From: Fasciolopsis buskii
Lineage: Eukaryota; Platyhelminthes; Trematoda; Plagiorchiida; Fasciolidae
Direction of reading: 5' to 3'
Length of the DNA: 64,000 nucleotides
NCBI GenBank assembly: GCA_008360955.1
Contig: LUCM01009864.1
Location: 427,755 to 491,754 of the forward strand
Below are positions 50,597 to 64,000 of the stretch, piece by piece. The notes beneath the pieces are model-generated. The model had not been told where the DNA came from. It searched no databases and worked only from the letters and a program-made list of their open reading frames with translations. Numbering within the stretch: the stretch's first letter is position 1; the number at the start of each line of letters is the position of its first letter. The translations under genes and the position numbers were made by a program.

Positions 50597-53500
50597 GGAG
50601 AACGAGCGAAGGAGAAAGTGAAGCAGAGATCAAATTGGATTACTGGTTAAATGTAATCAAAAACTTGTCACAGTAGAAAGACAATAAGCTTTAAAGAGAA
50701 GGAAACCGAAATTACTGCTTACAGTTTAGCATATTTGTTAGTACTTCGATGCTTTTCTTCCACGTCATCCGTTGATCAGTGTGATTCGTGTGTTTGTTCT
50801 CGCTACGACCAAAACCGCACCCACTGGTACAAAATTATGATGGTTTTGGGTCAGAATTATCGTAAAAGAATACAATTCAGTAAACAGCAGTTTCACCAAT
50901 TTAGCCAAGGTACCAGGCTACGCGAATCAGGTGAATCACTTAGATTCCTTGGTGAACATGCTGTCACATTCTCTAACCCGTACCTCAGCCAAAGTTCTAT
51001 CTGAATCTTCTGGCATTCTTTCAGAGTCGTAATTCACCAATGCACTCCAATTAAGCCGTCTTGAGGCTGATCCAAGACAACAACAAAGCGAATTGCGTAT
51101 AGTGGGCAATTTAAGCTAGGCACCAAAGCCAGCTTACTCTCGTGTGTTTAACACACAAATGAGTCATGTTTAAAACTGACAGACTTTCTCACATCCCCAG
51201 GATAATGGAAAGCATGTCTGAAATCGGTGTGAATTCACGCGGAAAGTGTGCTACATTCCTGTATCCCTTAACCTCCAGGAAAGTGGAATCGTTAACTAAA
51301 TATTGCTGATGCCTGATCATTACCGAAGCGTGACCAGATCAACCGCCGTTAGGCGATTAATTTAACATAGAAACCAGAAGACGAGGCAGTCGAATCACGC
51401 GATAACTATGAAAATGTAGTAAAACCAAAATGCAATCAACCACGTTCACGAGTACGTTTGCTGATCATATTGTTGCGATAATCCTGCGCTAGTAAAGCGA
51501 CATTATGTCGGCCAAACCTTCTTGCTTTTGCGTGCGCTAGTGGAACCGAGTGATATCGTTCTGAGCGTGGAATTTATCGATATGTTACAATCTCATGTTA
51601 GAACAGACGTTCGAAATTTTGCTCCAAACCTGGTTATATTTTCACCTAATACTGATGATCGGTCAAGTTAAAAATATTGCAGGCAAAAATGAGAAACGAG
51701 TAGGATACACTTCTCGAATACTCATAATAGTTTAGTATTAGACATCAGGGCCACCCTCGTTGACCACTCCCCTTATCACCAAGTCACAAGATGACATCAA
51801 ATAAGCAAATCAGACGGTGGTAGAGTAGATCTACAGCATCGGGGAAAGAAAATAATCCTATTAACCAGAATACGATCGAAGTGTACAAATCCTGACATCT
51901 GTTTTACTCACCTGCCTCGACAGAATGTACAAACCCGAGTGCCACTCCTCCTAATTCGTTTACAGATCCTTTGGTATATTCAGCCAGCTGAATGATGGAT
52001 CTTTTGAATCTCAACCAGGAAGACGTGAGACAAATGCTTTACCTAAATTAGCCTCAAATTTTCGGAACCAGTAGCAACAATATATCATTGTGAGATTAGA
52101 TCGCTTAGTGACAGATCTAATGGATTGGGAAGAGGTAAGCATTGGACAGTTCACTTCACCATAGTACATGGATTCGGGCGGCTAAGGAATTCCTATCAAG
52201 AAAGAAGTAATTGACGACACAATAACTGGGTTGTAATTTTAGTGCTAAGCCCAATAAACTTCAACAGGTGATTTCCGCAGTTCGGTTGTTTTTTTCATCG
52301 CAAAATCCGTTTTCTCGTCTCTATTTTAGCGATTGCCTGGGCAAATGTGTACTCCTAACAAACACTACATTGACCAAACAGAGGATTGCATAACAAACAC
52401 GGCTGTTTAGGCAAATTCATTGGAACTCTAGCCCTGGTGTGACCAGACTATCATAAGGCTTAACTGTTGCTCTCATAACTCAGTCTACCACTCAGATGAA
52501 CAGGTTACACTTGATCTGGTTTCATAGTGACCAGTACATCGCAACATACATTGTCTTCTTGCAAGCGATAAGGATGAAAACGAATGTCTTAAAATGACGT
52601 GTCCATCGCCCGACGCTGGTTTATTATATAGCCAAACAAGACGAGATGTGAGCATGAAGCAATAGAAAACTAAGATTTCCAAAGTTCTAAAGTCGGACAA
52701 AGGAAGGATAAATTCCGTGAATTTCGCAAAAGTGCCTGTAGACGCAAGTTGACCCAGCGGCCTCAGTTGATCATGTGATTACCCAAGTACACGGATTGCC
52801 TATTTCCTCGCTAAATTCGTCAGGGAAAAACCAAACAATTGAACAAATGGCTTTGGTCTTATTTTACTGGAATATTTCTTGGGATCAATATTTTCATTTA
52901 GTTTAATAGTGCTTCTTCATTTTCTTTATTTTCGTACACTAATGCCAAGGTTAATCCAGGATCAGACAATCCGAAGCAAATTTTTGAATGAAGGTATAAC
53001 CTGAACAGATAAATCATAGAAAAACTAGGCTTTGAGAAGGTCGCTTATCTACGCTAACTTAGTCAAATTGAAGTGGCCTACAAAGTCTGTCCAATGACAG
53101 GTAAGTCTGTGCTACTTGTTGAGCTATCGTTCTAATAATCTCTTCCGGTCTTCGTGTTTTATGCACAAAACGTATTATTTCCGGAACGCGACCTTGGTCG
53201 GGTATAGAATTTCAAATGGAGAAGACAGTGCATCACCCAGCAAATGGAATTTATTTGTTCCGATCCCAGATTATGATGATTTCTCATTTTACATGGAGAA
53301 CGAACAAGTGAATTTAACGTAACCAATAACTGTATGAACAACAACAGTACAGCCAAGGTTGGAACGTTTTAAAATTGTTCCTAGACTCTCACTATTGTCA
53401 TTCTATAAAACACTCTAGAATATCCCTGTGCCTACTCTAGTTCCATTTGGGCAGTCTGGCTATATAACATCTATGGATTACCGATGGATTCTGTTGCAGA

Positions 53501-53949
53501 ACTGAAAACTGCAGGCAGATTCTTTTGTTTCTTTCTCGAATTCCAATCACTTCCTCTGGCGATGACACCGAGTCAGTGTACAGATATGCATTCCACGTAA
53601 GACAGCCGCCTCCATCTAGATGTTTGTGTCCAGCTCATGATTAATGATTATTTTCCTCGGCGTTTCCATGTTTTATTTTATTTACGAATAATGAATCAAT
53701 CACAGGTGTAGCAGCGCACTTAAAAGTTATTGGCAACTCATAATCAAAAGGCACCATCGGTCAGTTTCGAGAAAATAGAATTTGCATCCTGCCCGTCGAA
53801 AGCATTGTCAAGCAGGATAGTGTACACAGTACGGAACCATTTTAATGTACCAAGCAATGAAAATTCCCAAAACAAACATTCATTTCACATGACTGATTCC
53901 ACTCAAAATGATGCACTTAACGACAATCGAAAAAGAGAAACACGCAGAG

Positions 53950-53966
53950 CTATATATATATATATA
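53950..53966. repeat. (TA)n microsatellite
   Basis: About eight TA units. Confidence 0.85.
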
Positions 53967-54114
53967 CATTATACACTGGCTTTAAAACAATCATAGTGCC
54001 GACCCAACAACATATCAGCGGGATTAAAGAGAACGGTCACAAACAATAGGGGGGAAAACCATAACGAACAAATTGTTTTTTTGGTGTTTTCACCTTAGAA
54101 ATTTTGTGATTTTT

Positions 54115-55300
54115 TGTTTTTTTTTCGCATTATCTCTGGGGTGATGTGTTCTGCGGAGAGGCTGTACAGCATTCGCGCCACTGACTTCGGTTCTGAGCCT
54201 TATCTCTCAGCTTCTCCAGCCTACAACAATCCTTATATCTTGGGCCCCGAAACAGGATGGCTGGAACAACCAACCGAAGCCCAAATCGAAGCTAATTCCT
54301 CAAACCTCTATGCCAAGTCAGCCTGACGATCAGATCGCCTCTTCCGATCATGACCAACACGTGCAAAAAGTGCACGAAGGGGTAGACGATGGACAGACAT
54401 ACACAACATGTATCCAAGTCACCGAGGGTGATGGAGAGCGATTATCTCAGTCGGATGACGGCTGTTTGTACTCAGCACACGATGACGGATCTCGTCGTTG
54501 GTCATCCGTTGTTCCCATCAGACACGAGCAATGCTTCGGAGACATGGGCGGTCGAAAACAGAACGTCACCAGGCATCTTCAACATGGAGAGTCCAGGTCT
54601 CGCAAGCGCAAAGAACACGAACTGTGGCATTGTATATCCTTTCCTTGAGAGAAAACCGGCTGCGGTGGTTGCGCAAAAGCTACCCTGGTTTCAGCAGTTC
54701 GTGATGTGACCTCCTTCCCAACGTTTCTGACAACTGTGATCAGACTCACGAGGCACTTGAAGATATTGACTACCTCTAACAGATCACCAAAATGAGTGGG
54801 TGCAGGTACAGGCTCCTGCCAGTCTTGAACATGTACTTGCTTTTTGAAGGTGCAAAGCACATACCGTACCTAGATATCTCAATTACCAAGCGGTCTAACG
54901 CGCGTTGAATTGCTTCCGCATTGTCGCTCAGCAAGACGATATGGTCGGCATACTCTAAGTCGATAACTCAATTCCCTGGGAAGAGTTTAATTCCACCGTT
55001 TAAAAGACCAGATGAAGCGTTCTGTAGAACATCTATGTCAAAGTAGAATATACATGGTGGTATAGGGCAGTCTTGCCGTACTCCATTAGAGATGACGAAA
55101 GATGGCGAAAGCTGACCATAAGATCTAACCCGACCAGAGTTATGACAGAGAAACTTTTTGAGGAGCGACACATTCTTCTCAAATACTCCATTTCTCAACA
55201 AACAGGGCAACAGTGCAGACCTACCAACAGAATCAAATACTACGCAAATGTCTTTGAACACGATGACCGTTGGCCTTTGGAAAGTAGAACGGAGAAAAAT
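54115..55300 (-). mobile_element. Decayed non-LTR retrotransposon (LINE), copy 3, only the reverse transcriptase and C-terminus
   Basis: On the minus strand the copy begins inside the palm: VFKDICVVFDSVGRSALL, RVRSYGQLSPSFVISNGVRQDCPIPP, then LEYADHIVLLSDN (54935-54955). After a frame change come DWQEPVPAPT and the FKCLVSLIT block, and then ETWTLHVEDAW with further breaks. The end reads QNRSQWRECC near 54150-54180, equivalent to NREQWRSC of copy 2. The catalytic YADD is YADH, so the active site is lost. The endonuclease is absent (5' truncation). The plus-strand open frames at 54114-54709 are antisense to this element. Confidence 0.82.
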
Positions 55301-58300
55301 GTTTGAACTAACTAATTGAACGAACCCTTTGAAGGTAAAAAGCTGACTGAAACGGTCAAACCTTTGCGTGTGTCAGGCCCTGACTAACGGGCAACACCAT
55401 AGTCCGATTGCGTAAGATTTGAAAGAATTTACTAAATTATAGCCAGCTGTAAACAAGCACACATACTCACATACATACACATATAAATGCATATATTCAT
55501 ACAAATACGCGCATGCATACAAACACAGATTCGTCGTTGCCTATCATGTGTCTAGTTGTGAGCGCCCCCTTGATTGACTACTTATTAACTTAGTCCAATT
55601 TCGTCACTCCTCATTTTTTGAGTCTGCTGTTTTTCACTCCGAACAACTACAAGTAATTTGTGTCCCCCCTTAGACGCAATGAAGTCTTCACTTGGGCGTT
55701 GAACCAATGAGCTTTAAGGGGAAGACGAAACAATAAGTCACATCGATTGATTCAGTGATCCGTGAAACCGATTCACTTTACGTCATACGTAACATTTTTT
55801 ATGCAAACTAGTCTCGATAGAAACGGGCAATCCAGTTTCAGTGCCTGGAAAATTTCAATTCATCAAAATACTGTGCATTCCCCCAAAATTACCTGGCTAG
55901 TAGGGTAAGTTTGATTCGTAACCAAGGTGAATAAAGACGATAATATCACCAAGTTGTTTAAAAGTGTGCACTAATATGGATAACTAATTGTTTGTCCCCC
56001 AAAAACACTGGCAGCGGAAAAGCATGTGCGTGAAGAACTGTGTGCTTAAAGGTGAGCAGAGAGAATTTCGGACTGTTACCTTATCACTCTCCCTCTCTTC
56101 GTTCCTCGTTCAGACATTTTAAAAAATCGTTATTTTTTATTCAGAGAATCTTTTAATGTAATATTTCGTTACAATTTATTTGTGAATAAAAGTCCAGAAG
56201 TTAACCGACGCAGACATGACCGATTTCCAAGGTCAGTGAATACAGCTTGTTTGAGAATTGTCCGATGGAATGTTTCTTAATATTTATTTGAGTATTTCAA
56301 GCAAATGAGAGGCTCGGGTTGGATCTTTCGATGTCAGAATTAGGTGTACAAATAAAATCTTCTTAATAATTCAGTAGCACATAACTTTTGTACGGCTGAA
56401 GCTTTTTTACAGTTCCTCTTGATTTGCATTCATTCGTGTTGGAATTTTTATTTTCTTGCCTCATTTTAAAGTTTGGCCGTAAAAGGTCTTCGATTGGGGC
56501 GCCAGACTCTTCACATCTTGCCATAGTTCCTCGCAGATGCTCTCAACTTTCACTGGCACATTACTGCAACTCGACGCTACAAGACACTAGACCGCTTGTC
56601 ACGCTAACAATACGCGGCCCCCATTGAATTCGCCTATTTGATTTCGTTGTTAATGATGAACAACATAAGTTGTTTCCAGTCCATTGGAATGCTTTGTCAA
56701 TATCTGGTTGGTAGGTTAAGAGGCTCCGTGAAACAAATGATGTCCTGGCTGGCGGACTAACTGACTGACCGACTCGGCGAACCGGCAGACAGAAAGTCAA
56801 TTACATACTTACTCACCTTGTCATTCAATCGACGGCACACGCAGTGTCAACGCCAAACCTGTCAGGTAGCCTGGACATCATGATTTTATTGACTCTGATT
56901 CTCTCAGTGGTTACGTGAATAGAATGTACTTGATCTTGGTAGTATCGTTTGCGAATGGATGGATAGACGAACTTCCCCATTCATATGCGAAACATGCTAC
57001 TGAGAAGAAAAACCAATACTTTCGAACCTTGTGTCCCCTTTCTGGAGGTTAGCCTTTCCTGACCGACGAAATTCCTCCAACGAATCAACATGTGATTCTT
57101 AAATGGACTAATCCTATCGATTCAAATGAGATTCTAGTGAGAATGTACTGAACTTCGAATTAGTTGAATAGACTTCAACCTATTACAATCGCCGAATCCC
57201 ATACGGAGCCGGTGCATGCGGGGATTTTTCCACGGGTTCCAGAGCATTTTCTTGCCGACCGCTAGTCGCTTTCACTCCGCAAAAATCGACCAACCCTTTG
57301 CGATTATCAGTCTGAACGTCACCTTCTGAATAGAGATCGTAATGCCCGACATGAACTGTTTGTATACGGGAAGTCCTTGCCGACTCTTGAGTGAGAATAA
57401 ACTGAGATTTAGAAATCCGAGTATTTATTTAGGGTATTTGGCACACAATCCAGGTTTCAAACTATTTTTGGTTGAGCGCACCACTAACAAGTCAACTCTT
57501 CCATCGCTGCCAATTATCACCAATCCCCGACAGTCCGAATCGCCTGCCTGTTCATCAATAAAAAATATCGTGCAAGAGTTCAATTCTCAAAAGATTACAA
57601 ATTCTAATTAGCCAAAACGCATGGTCTGAGTAATCTAATAAACGCATATCAGTCACAATGGCCACAGGGCAGACGAACATCGATTCAAAGCGAACTGATT
57701 CCGTTACTGAATGTGGGAATGAAGTAGGGAATCGACCATCATTGGATCGGTGATTGTTGTCGCGTCCAAGGCACAGAGAAATTCACTCAGTTGGAACATG
57801 CAGGAGCAAGATGGAGAGAGTTAGTTTTTTGTTTCTTTATTCCGCATGAACAGCATGTCGAAAGACCTGTGGAAAATTATGGCCGTGTGCTAACTGATAA
57901 ACAGTGGGAAAATTTATGCTGGCTTGCTCCGAGCAATAAGTCGCTAACCAAACACGGTAACCGTTGCTGCTGTTGCAAGCCACACTGGTGAGAATTTGCA
58001 TTGATCCACGACAAATCATTGGATTCTTCTGAGTTTTTCGGTGCTGCCAAGTTTATTTATCAACAAAACACTAACAAGATAGAATACAAAGTGAAAATCC
58101 AACACAGCTGAAATGACTATCGCACATACAGCCTTGCTAACCGCGTTGTTCTTTACCAATACGCGGTCCAGACGGTACATTGCTTGAGGGTTTCACCGCG
58201 CAATGTATGACCGTGATCTTAAGCACGGAGAATTACCCGCCACTCGGGGGTTACAAATTAGATGTGTTCACTGGGACAAAATAAATCCAAATGCAGTATC

Positions 58301-61300
58301 GTTTAAGGATGAGGGAAGAAAAGTTGCCCAGAACCACGTGACCGGTATGCCAGTTATAGCTGCCCATCACGGCTCTATTCACACTACTTTCCTGTTCATT
58401 CAATTCCATACTTGCGCGCTCCAACACGAAATTTTATTGGCACCAGAATTTGATTTGAATGTTTGTAAATGCGAATGGATGATGTGTAAATTTATCGAAC
58501 ACTACGGCAATCTGTGGACAGTTCTCGACCTTTGTTAGGGTCAATTCAATCATGGTCCAAGCCACGATTTACGGTCACACTTGTTAACATCGTGATGACC
58601 ACAGAGCTGGCTATGGAATAAATGTGTGGTATTTCGAGATTCGTGTTCACACACTCAGAAAAAAGAGGGACAATCGTCTACGATCAACTTAAATGGCCCA
58701 CTAGATAAGGCTGCTGAAAATCGATTTTGAGGAAGACAATTCACTTCAATTTAGCTCAGAAGACGGACGGAAAAAGAAACTTCGATGCAATATTCATGAA
58801 CTTGTATGCAACAGGCTGTTGAATCCAAAACTATGCTTGCCCTTCGTGCATGTGCTCCATCCATATCTTGTTCAAAACTAACCAAACTCTCGGGATGGAT
58901 TTCCTCGTCAATCGTTGTGTGCTGCGGTGTATGCCCTTGTGTTCCCTAGTCCCAGTAGTATTGTTTACAAAATATCAAGTGGAGAATGTTAACGACAAAT
59001 TGTCTGGTACGAAGATATCCACACGACAATCCTGCGCAGTTCTCATTGAGCCTCTTCGTTTCCTTTTTTGGAATGATGTGCACCAGTAACTCCCACTGGT
59101 TGGTGAGGGAAAAACAATAGTCATTCTGTACTCCAGTCTAATGATAAAGCTATGGAGTTCCGAATTGGTTGTTCGAAAATTAGATGAGATTTTGTTGGCT
59201 AATGAGCGCAGAATAAAACTTTTCCGAATGAATAACGAAAGGGAGTGAGAGGTTAGGTAGCTAAACTTCTGATCGGTGGAGTCAAGCAAAATGGAGCAAA
59301 CTAAGTGTGGTGAAAATCAGACGAAAATGTTAAGGATCCTGTTGTCCAAGCGCAAAAAAATAGAACTTATCGTGTAGTATGCAGAGACTGTATGAAGAAG
59401 AAATAACTGTTTCCATCTGGGCCAATATTTGAAAATTCCCGACATCTAACGCATGATTTTCTAACCAAAACTTTTATACGAGAGTGTGGAATGAATGACT
59501 GAATCTTGTTGGTTCTTCTTAAACACTTCGCAAATGTGAATGGCAATAAAATAAGCATCTTTATAAGCGACACAATGTACTGCTTGAACGCGCAACTCAC
59601 AAAGTGATCGATCACGTACATAATTAGACAAGTGAACGAGTGAAAATGCAAAATGTTGTTTTAAGTGAATAAAATCTGTCCAAGCTTCGATACTTTATCG
59701 GCGAAGAACAAAGAAGGAAAGTAATTTGCCTTTATTTGGTTTTAAGCATAACAAAAGAATTTGAACAGCACAGTGACATCATAAATTTGACCTCATCAAG
59801 GAGCAACTGATAACGCCTTACTCACGCCGGGTTACATAAAGTCATTAAGCGCATCTATGGATGTTGTGAGCATCGTTCGTTCCCGTGGATTGGTTTGGCT
59901 TGTGCCTGCTTTGTAGGCTCTTCCTTAAAAAATACATTCTCCCAGTGTTGTTTATCAGTTGAGAACAGTATCATGGAACTATTGGATTGTACACGAAGTC
60001 ATCATCTAATTTGGCAATTCTATCAACAATATTCACTGTGAATGACGTAGCTCGCCTGGGACAAATCTCGTCTGATAACCAATCGGAACGTTTTCGATGG
60101 TCAAAGCTCCCAGCTCGCCAAGAATGTTTGGTACGTGTACGAGACAGGGAATCCGGGCACCCAAAAAGGCTCAATCTGACGAGTGCGTTGGTGAACCACC
60201 GCTGCAATCATATATCGTCCGACATACATCGTCTAACTTGCACCGCTCTCAAACTAAACTGAGAATTTTACCAGTTTGGGCGATAACTTCTCAACTGGAT
60301 ACGAAAGTTCATCGGATCAGTTTTAAAATACACGCGGTCAGTAGGATGAGTTTTCTTCCAGACGAAAGTTAATCAGACGAGGGATTTTTGTTCGAATAAA
60401 ATTAGCAAACGATTGACAGCTTCGTTTAAATTTGAAATGGTTCGCTGCATGGTAAATGTCAATTCAAATTTTCCAGCAGCTTGAAACAAAAAAAAATCAA
60501 AGACGAAACGGAGAATCTTCTAGATACTTTTGGATTCTCAAAATGCAGTGCGTTTACTAGTCAAATGATGCTATTATGGGTTTGAAAAAAGGAAATAAGT
60601 CTACTTACTGAGCACCAAGTTTACAGAAAGTTTGCTAGGATAACTTGAAGACTTCCACGTCGTGACTTCGATGCTTTCCGGAGGGATCAAGTTTGAAGTG
60701 AGATCTTTTACAGGGCATAGTTTGCCTCATACTTAGCTCCTGACCGACCACGTGATGTTGCCTTTGCTATTCACCATTTGCACCATGGGGGTGGCGTATT
60801 TCTTCTGGATTCTGATGTGCCTAAGTAAATACTGCGGCTCGATGTTACGAATGGATCGCTGATCGATTAACATAGCTAGCTGTCAATCTCCTTTTATTCA
60901 CAATTAGATTGGAACTGGTAGCACCTAGGGATATATGGTTTTTAGTACGTCTTTAGACATCTCACTACCGTCGAGAAAAATTGAGATTAGGCTTCTAAGT
61001 GCGGAGGCTGCCTTTGGCAGCGAAAGTTTCTAGAGCATTTCGGAACAAAATATATTTGGCACAAAACCGATACTGGCTTCCAAGAAATTAATTATCAGTT
61101 TTGCAAAGGCTCTGGGCTGATATAGCTATCCCCAGTTTGGGATGACTCACTCCTGAGAACCCTGCTCAAAGTTAGAAGCAATACGTCTTGTGAAGCCGAT
61201 TTACTTCTGTTGGTACCAATCACATTATGTGCGTCCCACTAGCAGTTCAATTATCCCAACTTTTTCTACCGATGGAAACCATACCCTATCGTCGGAAATC

Positions 61301-61734
61301 TGTCAAGACAAGATGAGCTCCGAAAGTTAGATATGACAATATCCAGTGGTTGTCTCCTCAGCTTTTTTTAAAAATACTGGAGACTGCATTATGATTATTT
61401 AGTAAATTATATCAAAATGCATCATCTAATCGATTTCGCTCAGAAACTTTCGGTCCCAACACTTGATGTTGTAGGCTGCTTGCTTCGGTCAGTTTATTCT
61501 CTTCTTGGTGGGCCTCGGAAAATGAGACTTGTTTATTTTGACTTAACTGACATTTTCAAATCCCTTGTTCGATGTGTTTTTCTTTTGATGCCTCATTAGG
61601 ACAACGTTGTCCCCTAAGACTTAAATGTCTCGTTTGACTGGTTTTACAATGGTATTCAACTTATTTCCTTCGGTAAGAATAGGTCTCCACGCCGTCCGTT
61701 TTCTAAGGTGACATTCTAACTGCCTTTCTTTTTA
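55301..61734. other. Gene-poor stretch, nothing recognised
   Basis: Simple sequence at 55455-55530. Open frames such as plus 57342-57611 and plus 58203-58538 have ordinary composition but no recognised domain. Confidence 0.5.
55455..55530. repeat. CATA/CACA-rich simple sequence
   Basis: Imperfect runs of ACATACA, ATAC and CATA units about 150 bp upstream, on the element's own strand, of the 5' end of LINE copy 3. Confidence 0.7.
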
Positions 61735-61925
61735 GTTTATATTTTTTTATCGGTTTTACTTTTTTTCATTGATGAAATACCAATGTATATCAATTTTCAG
61801 GAAGGGAGGCGCGGGCCAGCAGAGGGCCGCCAAGTGGGGAAGTTGACTGGCGGTGGGAGGATTCGAACCCGCGACCTTCACGCCCAAATGCCAGGACTTC
61901 ATCCGCTTGGCCACCTCCGGGTATG
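61735..61925 (-). mobile_element. tRNA-derived SINE, copy 5, best preserved
   Basis: The minus strand reads a good A box (TGGCCAAGCGGA), 40-odd bases, then a perfect B box (GGTTCGAATCC), then the family body and a run of T/A at the low-coordinate end. It is about 80-85% similar by eye to the copy at 17340. The intact promoter boxes make it the most likely of the five to resemble an active source. Confidence 0.87.
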
Positions 61926-64000
61926 GAGGAATCATGGACCTCAATAGATAGCCGACGACAGGTAGACTGACAATGGAGGAACTATCGTACGGTTTCTTTT
62001 TCTTTTTCTGGCTCATGGCTTCCCTCTTTCGTCATGATTCTGAAGGTACCTGATCGAAATTCAGATTTCAGCAAAGTAAATACATGCACATTGGCAAGCC
62101 TCTTACTACTTCCAGTTTCAGTGATTTCAAATGCGCTGATGACATCGATTTGGGTTGCGCTTACAACGTTGAAGGCAGCTTTAGTCACCTGCAGGGTAAT
62201 CTAATCGAAATCACTAACCAATCTTCCTCTCGTTTCTTGTCATTCAATATTCCTAAAAGTGTTAACGTCTTCTTTGATCTTCAGTGTGATTCCCGGTAAT
62301 TACCTCTCCTCAATAACCCTCCACAACCCCCCACCCACATACACACCATCATTACCAAGCAAACTTTAGCACATCCAAACAGATTATGCTGCTAGTTAAC
62401 CTAAGATGGATTGGACACAGTACTTCCTAGGCTACACATGTTTAACCTTCAGTGCACAAGATTTGCAGATTCTCGTTCTCGCTCACTAGACCGAGAAAGT
62501 GCCTTATAAACGTGTTCATCAATTTGGCACTTCCTATACTCTCATCTTCTAGCTGTACTGCACCGCAGTATTCCTTTCTGGCCTGGAAAAAAGCAGTTGA
62601 ATCATATCATCAAACTTTTAAAACCACTGGCATGTTGCAATGTAATTAGCAGAAGAATAACCGCTGGATTTCACCGTTCAGAAACCTTTTGACGCTTGTG
62701 GTAAACTACTAGGCACTTTTCAATCCCACATTAAGGATTGTTTTTTGCACACGCTTTATCCCATTCTTCAACTTCTCGAGGTTTCACCGAGTAGAACAAC
62801 CTTATTTCTTGCTTCGCTCGTTTGCGCGTAAATTGCCAACCGGTAATTGGTGACCTTAAGACACCCAAAAAAAAAACTGGATTCACACATTTGTTTTTCT
62901 TCATTAGCATTTTATAAAGTCCTTTACATCACAATAAGCAGTGAGATTGGTTTATGCTTTTCCCTCCTTATTCGTCGTATATTTTGTTTATTAGGGCTGA
63001 ACATTCACCCTCATCTGGATGCATAAAAAATAACTATTGCATTTGACTAGTAACACCTTAAAAGACAATGGCCGGAGCAAGTGAACACAATTTACCACGT
63101 CCCTTTAGATCGTCACTAGTGTTTTCCATGGCATAGCTTACCGACATTTCGTACCCATGACAGAATGTCTGGTGATATGAATTTCTTCAGACCACAATGG
63201 GTAACTTCAGCAAGTAGTCAAAATGGGACTTCTGGAGCACGTGACTAAGTGACGATCGATGGGGACTGGATACTTTTATCTACCAGTGCACTGTCAAAGT
63301 GAACAAACGTGGAACTTTTCATTCCGCATGGGATTTTATATACATACATTATCTTATGAGTTATGAATTTTAGTGAACACCGATGACAGACACTTCAGGC
63401 ATGGTGAGCTCCCCTGAGGTCAAGCAATTCCTAAGTCAAAAGCAATTAAGATCATCGTTTAAAGAATGCAACGAAAGTAGTTACCCTCTGACAAAAAGCT
63501 GACGATACTTTCTTGCTTTCAAGTCCATCTCTCGACTACGGAGTTATTCGATTCCTGGATGTGAAGCTGACTTGCCGGTTCAAGCACACTTTATCTTTTC
63601 GGGGAAATTGTTGAATAGTTAAAATTAAAATCAAGTGTGGTGCATACATCGCCCGTGAAGAAACGATTGTTTTGTAACGAGTGAATGTGATGGATAAACA
63701 TTTGTCGAACAAGCAATGCGACACATCGATTACAATGAATGTCTTTTTTTACAAAATCGGGCACTGAATTGGTATGCGAATTCAGTAACAAAAGAAGCGG
63801 AGATTAAAAAACTACCGAAGACATTGAAATGTCATGGATTTGAGTTACACTAATGTGATTTCTTCCTCACCTGTCGGCCAGTGACAGGTTTCAGCTTTTT
63901 TTCTGGACTTTGATGCCAACCTGCTTCTGTCATAACATCTTTACCCGAATGAGCGAACTGGCCGAAGCACCAAAATTTGTAATTGTCTAACGGCTGCTTT
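61926..64000. other. Gene-poor stretch, nothing recognised
   Basis: No repeat or gene could be assigned; short open frames only. Confidence 0.5.

Larger units (their letters stand above)
44789..54114. other. Gene-poor stretch, nothing recognised
   Basis: It contains microsatellites at 50562 and 53950 and a possible very worn tRNA-like repeat near 46540-46630. No ORF has a recognisable domain or good splice borders. Confidence 0.5.

Noticed and set aside
54114..54709. Plus-strand open frames (up to 112 codons) that look like an exon
   Set aside because: They are antisense to the C-terminal part of LINE copy 3; the minus strand reads recognisable LINE blocks across the same bases.
1..64000. 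CRISPR arrays, operons, bacterial promoters or phage genes
   Set aside because: No direct repeat-spacer pattern or densely packed genes; the introns, SINEs and LINEs show animal DNA.

Overview
The window looks like a gene-sparse piece of an animal genome, most likely a parasitic flatworm (digenean trematode/fluke). There is no prokaryotic-style packing of genes. The only gene that can be named with confidence is cut by introns of 3 to 11 kb with ordinary GT..AG borders. The rest is AT-rich and littered with decayed non-LTR retrotransposons and tRNA-derived SINEs. The trematode assignment is inference from genome texture and from the style of the LINE proteins; genus is not resolvable from the sequence alone.

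The main gene lies on the minus strand from 36276 down to 9336. It encodes a BK-type (SLO1/slowpoke) large-conductance potassium channel. Four coding exons (34876-36276, 26325-26516, 13952-15245, 9336-10756) join in frame with phases 0, 0 and 1 to give about 1435 residues: S0, S1-S6, a TVGYGD selectivity filter, RCK1, a linker with a CxxCH motif, RCK2 and a C-terminal tail. The order and splice joins fit animal SLO1 closely, but three details are odd. The acidic calcium bowl in RCK2 is largely gone, the S6 diglycine hinge is replaced by Phe-Ala, and the gene has very few introns for a BK gene. This may be a divergent paralogue rather than the canonical channel.

Region by region: 1-4060 holds three unrecognised plus-strand exon-like ORFs and a striking run of six consecutive hairpins at 2701-2875. 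4950-8050 is a decayed LINE on the minus strand with SINE copies inserted in it. 8405-8560 is another SINE copy. 9336-36276 is slo with its introns: intron 3 contains a foldback with arms of about 330 bp, intron 2 contains a SINE, and intron 1 contains an unexplained exon-like ORF and a GC-rich island. 36277-41236 is the upstream flank, with a hammerhead-like relic. 41237-43925 is a second LINE. 43926-54110 is mostly featureless. 54115-55300 is a third, 5'-truncated LINE. 55301-64000 is mostly featureless, with one well-preserved SINE at 61735-61925. All three LINEs and all five SINE copies have the same orientation as slo (minus).
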